From: Eubacterium sulci ATCC 35585
GTDB taxonomy: Bacteria; Bacillota; Clostridia; Peptostreptococcales; Anaerovoracaceae
Length of the DNA stretch: 64,000 nt
Direction: 5' to 3'
Assembly (NCBI GenBank): GCA_001189495.1
Contig: CP012068.1
Location: forward strand, 620,001 to 684,000
Made by a program: the position numbers and the translations under genes. The notes beneath the pieces are model-generated. The model was not told where the DNA came from and made no database searches. It saw only the letters and a list, made by a program, of their open reading frames with translations. Positions 60,719 to 64,000 of the stretch are shown one piece after another (position 1 is the first letter of the stretch; every line of letters begins with the position of its first letter).

Positions 60719-61237
60719 ATGAATAATAGGGGAAAATTAGAACTAAAGAAGATGGTGGTTGCTGCGATGTTTGTAGCGCTGACAGTGTCGCTTTCAGGCT
60801 TTTCAATACCTGTGGGAACAGCTAAGTGCTTTCCGGTGCAGCATATGATGAACGTAATTGCTGCGGTATTTCTTGGACCAGTCTATGCGGTGCTTTCTGC
60901 ATTTGTGACTTCGGTAATTAGAAATATTATGGGAACTGGATCGCTATTAGCATTTCCAGGAAGCATGGTCGGAGCACTTTTATGTGCTTTAATATACCAG
61001 AAGAGCAAGAAGCTTTGGGCCTGCTACATAGGCGAGATCATCGGAACAGGAATAATAGGAGGACTTCTCGCATATCCAGTTGCACTGCTTCTTATGGGCA
61101 ATGCCAAGGTTGCGACATTTACATTTGTTCTTCCATTTTTGATTAGCACCTGTGGTGGTACGCTGATTGCAGCGATTTTGATCGGTATAATGGACAAAAC
61201 CAAGGTTTTGGATTATCTGAAGCGTCAGATAAGATAG
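60719..61237 (+). CDS. thiW: ECF S-component ThiW (thiazole uptake)
   Basis: A 172-residue membrane protein with about five TM segments. The family pattern is MVVAAMFVALTVSLSGFSIPVGTAKCFPVQHMMNVIAAVFLGP, with GTGSLLAFPGSMVGALL as the substrate loop. ThiW is predicted to import the thiazole moiety with a shared ECF module. It follows thiE with SD aaaggtg; the frame from 60695 lies inside the thiE end. Its place next to thiM fits thiazole salvage. Confidence 0.9.
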   Translation: MNNRGKLELKKMVVAAMFVALTVSLSGFSIPVGTAKCFPVQHMMNVIAAVFLGPVYAVLSAFVTSVIRNIMGTGSLLAFPGSMVGALLCALIYQKSKKLWACYIGEIIGTGIIGGLLAYPVALLLMGNAKVATFTFVLPFLISTCGGTLIAAILIGIMDKTKVLDYLKRQIR

Positions 61238-61246
61238 GAGGATATT

Positions 61247-62041
61247 ATGAAGACAGCATTGACGATAGCAGGAAGTGATTCGAGCGGTGGTGCAGGTATT
61301 CAGGCAGACCTTAAAACCATGCTTGCAAACGGTGTCTACGGAATGTCGGTTCTCACAGCTTTGACGGCACAAAATACTGTCGGAGTCAGATCGATTCTAA
61401 ATGTGGACAGCAAGTTTTTGAAGGACCAGATAAGCTCAGTATTTGAAGACATCTACCCAGATGCGGTTAAGATAGGAATGGTGAGCGATGCGGCTCTTAC
61501 AATGACAATAGTAGAAGAACTTTACATGTGGAAGGCAAAGAATCTTGTGGTTGACCCAGTTATGGTTGCAACTAGCGGAGCAAAGCTTATTTCAGATGAG
61601 GCCTGCGAGGTTTTGATAGAAAAGCTTATTCCACTTGCAAGGGTCATAACTCCAAACATTCCAGAGGCAGAGTACATATCAGGCGAGACGATTAAATCGA
61701 CAGAGGATATGGAAAGAGTTGCTAAGCTAATCGGCGATAAGCATGGAGTTGCAGTTCTCCTAAAGGGTGGACATAGCATCAGCGATGCGGATGATGTGCT
61801 TTATGATAATGGCAATTTCAGGTGGTTCAAGGGCGAGAGAATAGATACAAGCAATACTCACGGAACAGGCTGCGTGCTATCGAGCGCGATTGCATCAAAT
61901 CTTGCTAAGGGAATGGAGCTTGAAGATGCGATTGTAAGAGCGAAGGAATATATAAGCGGAGCCCTTGCTTCAGGACTGGATCTGGGAGCAGGAAGTGGAC
62001 CGCTAGATCACGGCTTTGACCTAAAGAGCATGTTTATATAG
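61247..62041 (+). CDS. thiD: HMP kinase / HMP-phosphate kinase
   Basis: A 264-residue ribokinase-family enzyme: LTIAGSDSSGGAGIQADLKTM, VLDPVMVATSGAKL-type (VVDPVMVATSGAKL), LKGGH and the anion-hole motif NTHGTGCVLSSAIA. It phosphorylates hydroxymethylpyrimidine twice for ThiE. The SD is aggagg. A small hairpin, not a terminator, separates it from thiC. Confidence 0.95.
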   Translation: MKTALTIAGSDSSGGAGIQADLKTMLANGVYGMSVLTALTAQNTVGVRSILNVDSKFLKDQISSVFEDIYPDAVKIGMVSDAALTMTIVEELYMWKAKNLVVDPVMVATSGAKLISDEACEVLIEKLIPLARVITPNIPEAEYISGETIKSTEDMERVAKLIGDKHGVAVLLKGGHSISDADDVLYDNGNFRWFKGERIDTSNTHGTGCVLSSAIASNLAKGMELEDAIVRAKEYISGALASGLDLGAGSGPLDHGFDLKSMFI

Positions 62042-62048
62042 AGCAAAG

Positions 62049-62064
62049 CTAGGCCGGTGCCTAG
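62049..62064 (+). other. Small hairpin between thiD and thiC
   Basis: A perfect 6-bp stem ctaggc / gcctag with a cggt loop, without a T-run. It lies in the 93-base gap before thiC and may be an RNA-processing or stabilising element. Confidence 0.55.
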
Positions 62065-62134
62065 GCAAACAAACAAGTATTTATTTTCAAAGATAAATAG
62101 AGATTTCATTTCAAGAAAGGTAGAAGGAATAATC

Positions 62135-63448
62135 ATGGAAAGAAAGTATTCAACTCAGATGGAAGCAGCGCGCATGGGGATTGTAACTCCAGAGCTTGAG
62201 GCAGTAGCAAAGAAGGAGAACCGCAGCGTAGAGGAACTGCTACCTTTGATGGCTTCGGGAAAGATGGTTATACCAGCAAATGTGAACCACAAGTCGCTAG
62301 ATCCTAACGGCGTGGGCAGCATGCTAAAGACAAAGATAAATGTAAACCTTGGAATCAGCCGTGACTGCAAGGACTACGATATAGAGATGAAGAAGGTAAT
62401 GAGAGCAGTTGACCTAGGTGCAGAGGCAATCATGGACCTTTCGAGCCACGGAAATACACAGCCGTTTAGACAGAAGCTATGTGCAGAGTGTCCAGCAATG
62501 ATAGGAACAGTTCCAATTTACGACTCAGTTATTCACTATCAGAGAGACCTTGGTACACTTACTGCTCAGGACTTCATAGATGTTATAAGACTCCATGCTC
62601 AGGATGGTGTTGACTTTGTCACACTTCACTGTGGAATTACAAGAAAGACAATAGATCAGATCAAAAACGGTGGCAGAAAAATGAATATCGTAAGTCGTGG
62701 CGGAAGCCTTGTATTTGCATGGATGTCCATGACAGGAAACGAGAATCCTTTCTATGAATACTACGATGAAATCGTTGAAATCTGCAGAGAATATGACGTA
62801 ACAATAAGCCTTGGAGATGCTTGCCGTCCAGGATGTCTTGCTGATGCAACAGATGGATGCCAGATTGAGGAACTCATCATGCTAGGAGAGCTAACAGAGA
62901 GAGCTTGGAAGCGCGACGTACAGGTAATGGTAGAGGGACCAGGGCATGTGCCAATGGATCAGATTGCAGCAAACATGAAGATTCAGCAGACAATCTGCAA
63001 GGGAGCACCTTTCTACGTACTAGGACCTCTAGTAACAGATATCGCACCTGGATATGACCATATCACAGCAGCTATCGGCGGAGCTATAGCTGCATGGCAA
63101 GGAGCAGCCTTCCTTTGCTATGTAACACCGGCAGAACACTTAGCACTTCCAAATGTCGACGATGTTCATCAGGGAATCATTGCAAGTAAGATTGCAGCAC
63201 ACGCAGCAGACATTGCAAAGGGAATACCTGGAGCAAGAGATCAAGACGACAGAATGGCTGACGCAAGAAAGGCTCTTGACTGGGATGCTCAGTGGCTAGA
63301 GGCTCTAGACCCTGAGGTTGCAAAGGAAATCAGAAAGAGCAGAATGCCTGAAGAGGATCACTCAGATACATGTAGCATGTGTGGTAAGTTCTGTGCGGTT
63401 AGAAGCATGAACAAAGCTCTTGCGGGAGAGGTCATAGATATACTATAA
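62135..63448 (+). CDS. thiC: Phosphomethylpyrimidine synthase ThiC (short form)
   Basis: A 437-residue radical SAM enzyme that rearranges aminoimidazole ribotide to HMP phosphate. Visible are [16 protein letters not shown], the FLSPAFE-like [18 protein letters not shown] and the C-terminal cluster motif CSMCGKFC near the end. It is the short clostridial form without the N-terminal domain. The frame opens at 62057, but the ATG at 62135 has aagga 7 bases ahead and begins [15 protein letters not shown]. It is the last gene of the TPP-controlled operon. Confidence 0.94.
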   Translation: MERKYSTQMEAARMGIVTPELEAVAKKENRSVEELLPLMASGKMVIPANVNHKSLDPNGVGSMLKTKINVNLGISRDCKDYDIEMKKVMRAVDLGAEAIMDLSSHGNTQPFRQKLCAECPAMIGTVPIYDSVIHYQRDLGTLTAQDFIDVIRLHAQDGVDFVTLHCGITRKTIDQIKNGGRKMNIVSRGGSLVFAWMSMTGNENPFYEYYDEIVEICREYDVTISLGDACRPGCLADATDGCQIEELIMLGELTERAWKRDVQVMVEGPGHVPMDQIAANMKIQQTICKGAPFYVLGPLVTDIAPGYDHITAAIGGAIAAWQGAAFLCYVTPAEHLALPNVDDVHQGIIASKIAAHAADIAKGIPGARDQDDRMADARKALDWDAQWLEALDPEVAKEIRKSRMPEEDHSDTCSMCGKFCAVRSMNKALAGEVIDIL

Positions 63449-63501
63449 TACTGATAAAATAATTTTAGATAACTTTTGAGACATAGAACTAGGAGATTTC
63501 T

Positions 63502-64000
63502 ATGAGAGAAAAAGAGATAATTAAGGTCAGTATAATAGGAATAATAGCCAATCTATTCCTCGCTGCATTTAAGGCGGCCATAGGAACCTTAACTAATTCC
63601 ATCGCGATCACGCTCGATGCAGTAAACAACCTAAGCGACGTGTTATCATCGATAATAACCATTATCGGAACGAGAATAGCAGGTCGAAAGCCAGACAAGG
63701 AGCATCCGCTAGGTCACGGCAGGGTTGAGTACCTAAGTGCAGGCTTGATTGCTATGATAGTCCTATATGCAGGAATTACTTCTCTTGTAGAGTCAGTAAA
63801 GAAAATTATAGATCCGAGCGAGCCTGAGTACACGAATATAGCGCTGATAATCGTAGCTGTAGCTGTTGTAGTCAAGCTCCTGCTCGGAAGCTATGTAAAG
63901 AGCAAAGGAAAGAAGCTAAACTCAGATTCACTTATAGCTTCTGGAGAAGATGCTAGACTAGATGCAGTTATTTCAGCATCAACTGTCGTAGCTGCTTTGA
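63502..64000 (+). CDS. Cation diffusion facilitator transporter, N-terminal part (Mn-type residues)
   Basis: The window ends inside this gene; about 166 residues are visible. It starts MREKEIIKVSIIGIIANLFL, has KAAIGTLTNSIAITLDAVNNLSDVLSS and the CDF motif HPLGHGRVEYLSAGL. The metal-site positions are Asn-x3-Asp in TM2 (NNLSD) and Asp-x3-Asp in TM5 (DARLD) in place of the His-x3-Asp of Zn exporters. The N-D-D-D set is the pattern described for MntE-type Mn2+ exporters. Function as a manganese exporter is therefore inferred. The SD aggag is 6 bases before the ATG. Confidence 0.87.
   Translation, partial: MREKEIIKVSIIGIIANLFLAAFKAAIGTLTNSIAITLDAVNNLSDVLSSIITIIGTRIAGRKPDKEHPLGHGRVEYLSAGLIAMIVLYAGITSLVESVKKIIDPSEPEYTNIALIIVAVAVVVKLLLGSYVKSKGKKLNSDSLIASGEDARLDAVISASTVVAAL

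Overview
The window reads as chromosome from a low-to-mid G+C anaerobic Firmicute of class Clostridia. I infer the Anaerovoracaceae (Family XIII; Mogibacterium or oral Eubacterium-like), but only at family level and with limited confidence. The grounds are a clostridial hrcA-grpE-dnaK-dnaJ-prmA block behind a CIRCE operator, an anaerobe-type fatty-acid operon with FabK and a fused AccD-AccA, a short-form ThiC, ECF-type vitamin uptake and a Gram-positive sorting signal on large surface proteins. Most genes are on the plus strand. No rRNA, tRNA or CRISPR array was seen.

Layout: 0-5.4 kb holds the end of a purine nucleoside phosphorylase, an SDR reductase, an FHA-FtsW/RodA fusion with its partner transpeptidase, and a MetY-type sulfhydrylase. 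5.4-10.6 kb holds a small lipoprotein, lepA, hemW and glpK. 10.7-17.4 kb is the heat-shock operon, followed by bioY with its own BirA-like operator and then prmA. 17.4-28.3 kb is a complete fatty-acid synthesis operon (acpP-accB-accC-accDA-fabH-fabK-FabK/NMO paralogue-fabD-fabG-fabF-fabZ-FabT-like marR). 28.5-39.3 kb carries cstA (minus strand), two flavoproteins, a membrane-anchored esterase, a small membrane protein with an XRE regulator, an ECF S-component overlapping a class V aminotransferase, a COG2426 membrane protein, a Nudix enzyme and a LysE exporter. 39.5-46.6 kb is a tandem family of three 730-770-residue surface proteins ending in VPNTG sorting signals. 46.7-50.8 kb holds a GNAT enzyme, a C39-like protease, an intact IS3/IS150-type insertion sequence and a minus-strand gpx-ohrR-trxA peroxide-defence unit. 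50.9-59.0 kb has mtaB-HIT-rpsU-yqeY, several orphan proteins, a nitroreductase and a Ca2+-type P-ATPase followed by two related small membrane proteins. 59.1-63.4 kb is a TPP-riboswitch-controlled thiM-thiE-thiW-thiD-thiC operon. The window ends in a CDF metal exporter.

How the genes work together: acetyl-CoA carboxylase and the FAS II enzymes are co-transcribed with a likely feedback regulator. BioY supplies the biotin that AccB needs. Three ECF S-components (BioY, the 35.9-kb protein, ThiW) have no energising module here and must share one encoded elsewhere. The thiamine operon makes HMP de novo (ThiC) but appears to take up and phosphorylate thiazole (ThiW, ThiM). Gpx and thioredoxin form an electron-transfer pair under a 2-Cys OhrR-like repressor.

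Most unusual points: (1) the FHA-RodA fusion paired with a PbpA-like PBP; (2) the three-gene surface-protein array, whose first member lies directly behind two intrinsic terminators; (3) an IS whose 4-bp target duplication shows that it landed in the loop of the trxA terminator; (4) twin small membrane proteins behind the Ca2+ ATPase; (5) the ECF-S/aminotransferase overlap with a perfect 13-bp repeat upstream; (6) repeated ATCACAT boxes in the cstA divergent region. All functions are read from sequence motifs alone; no database search was run.
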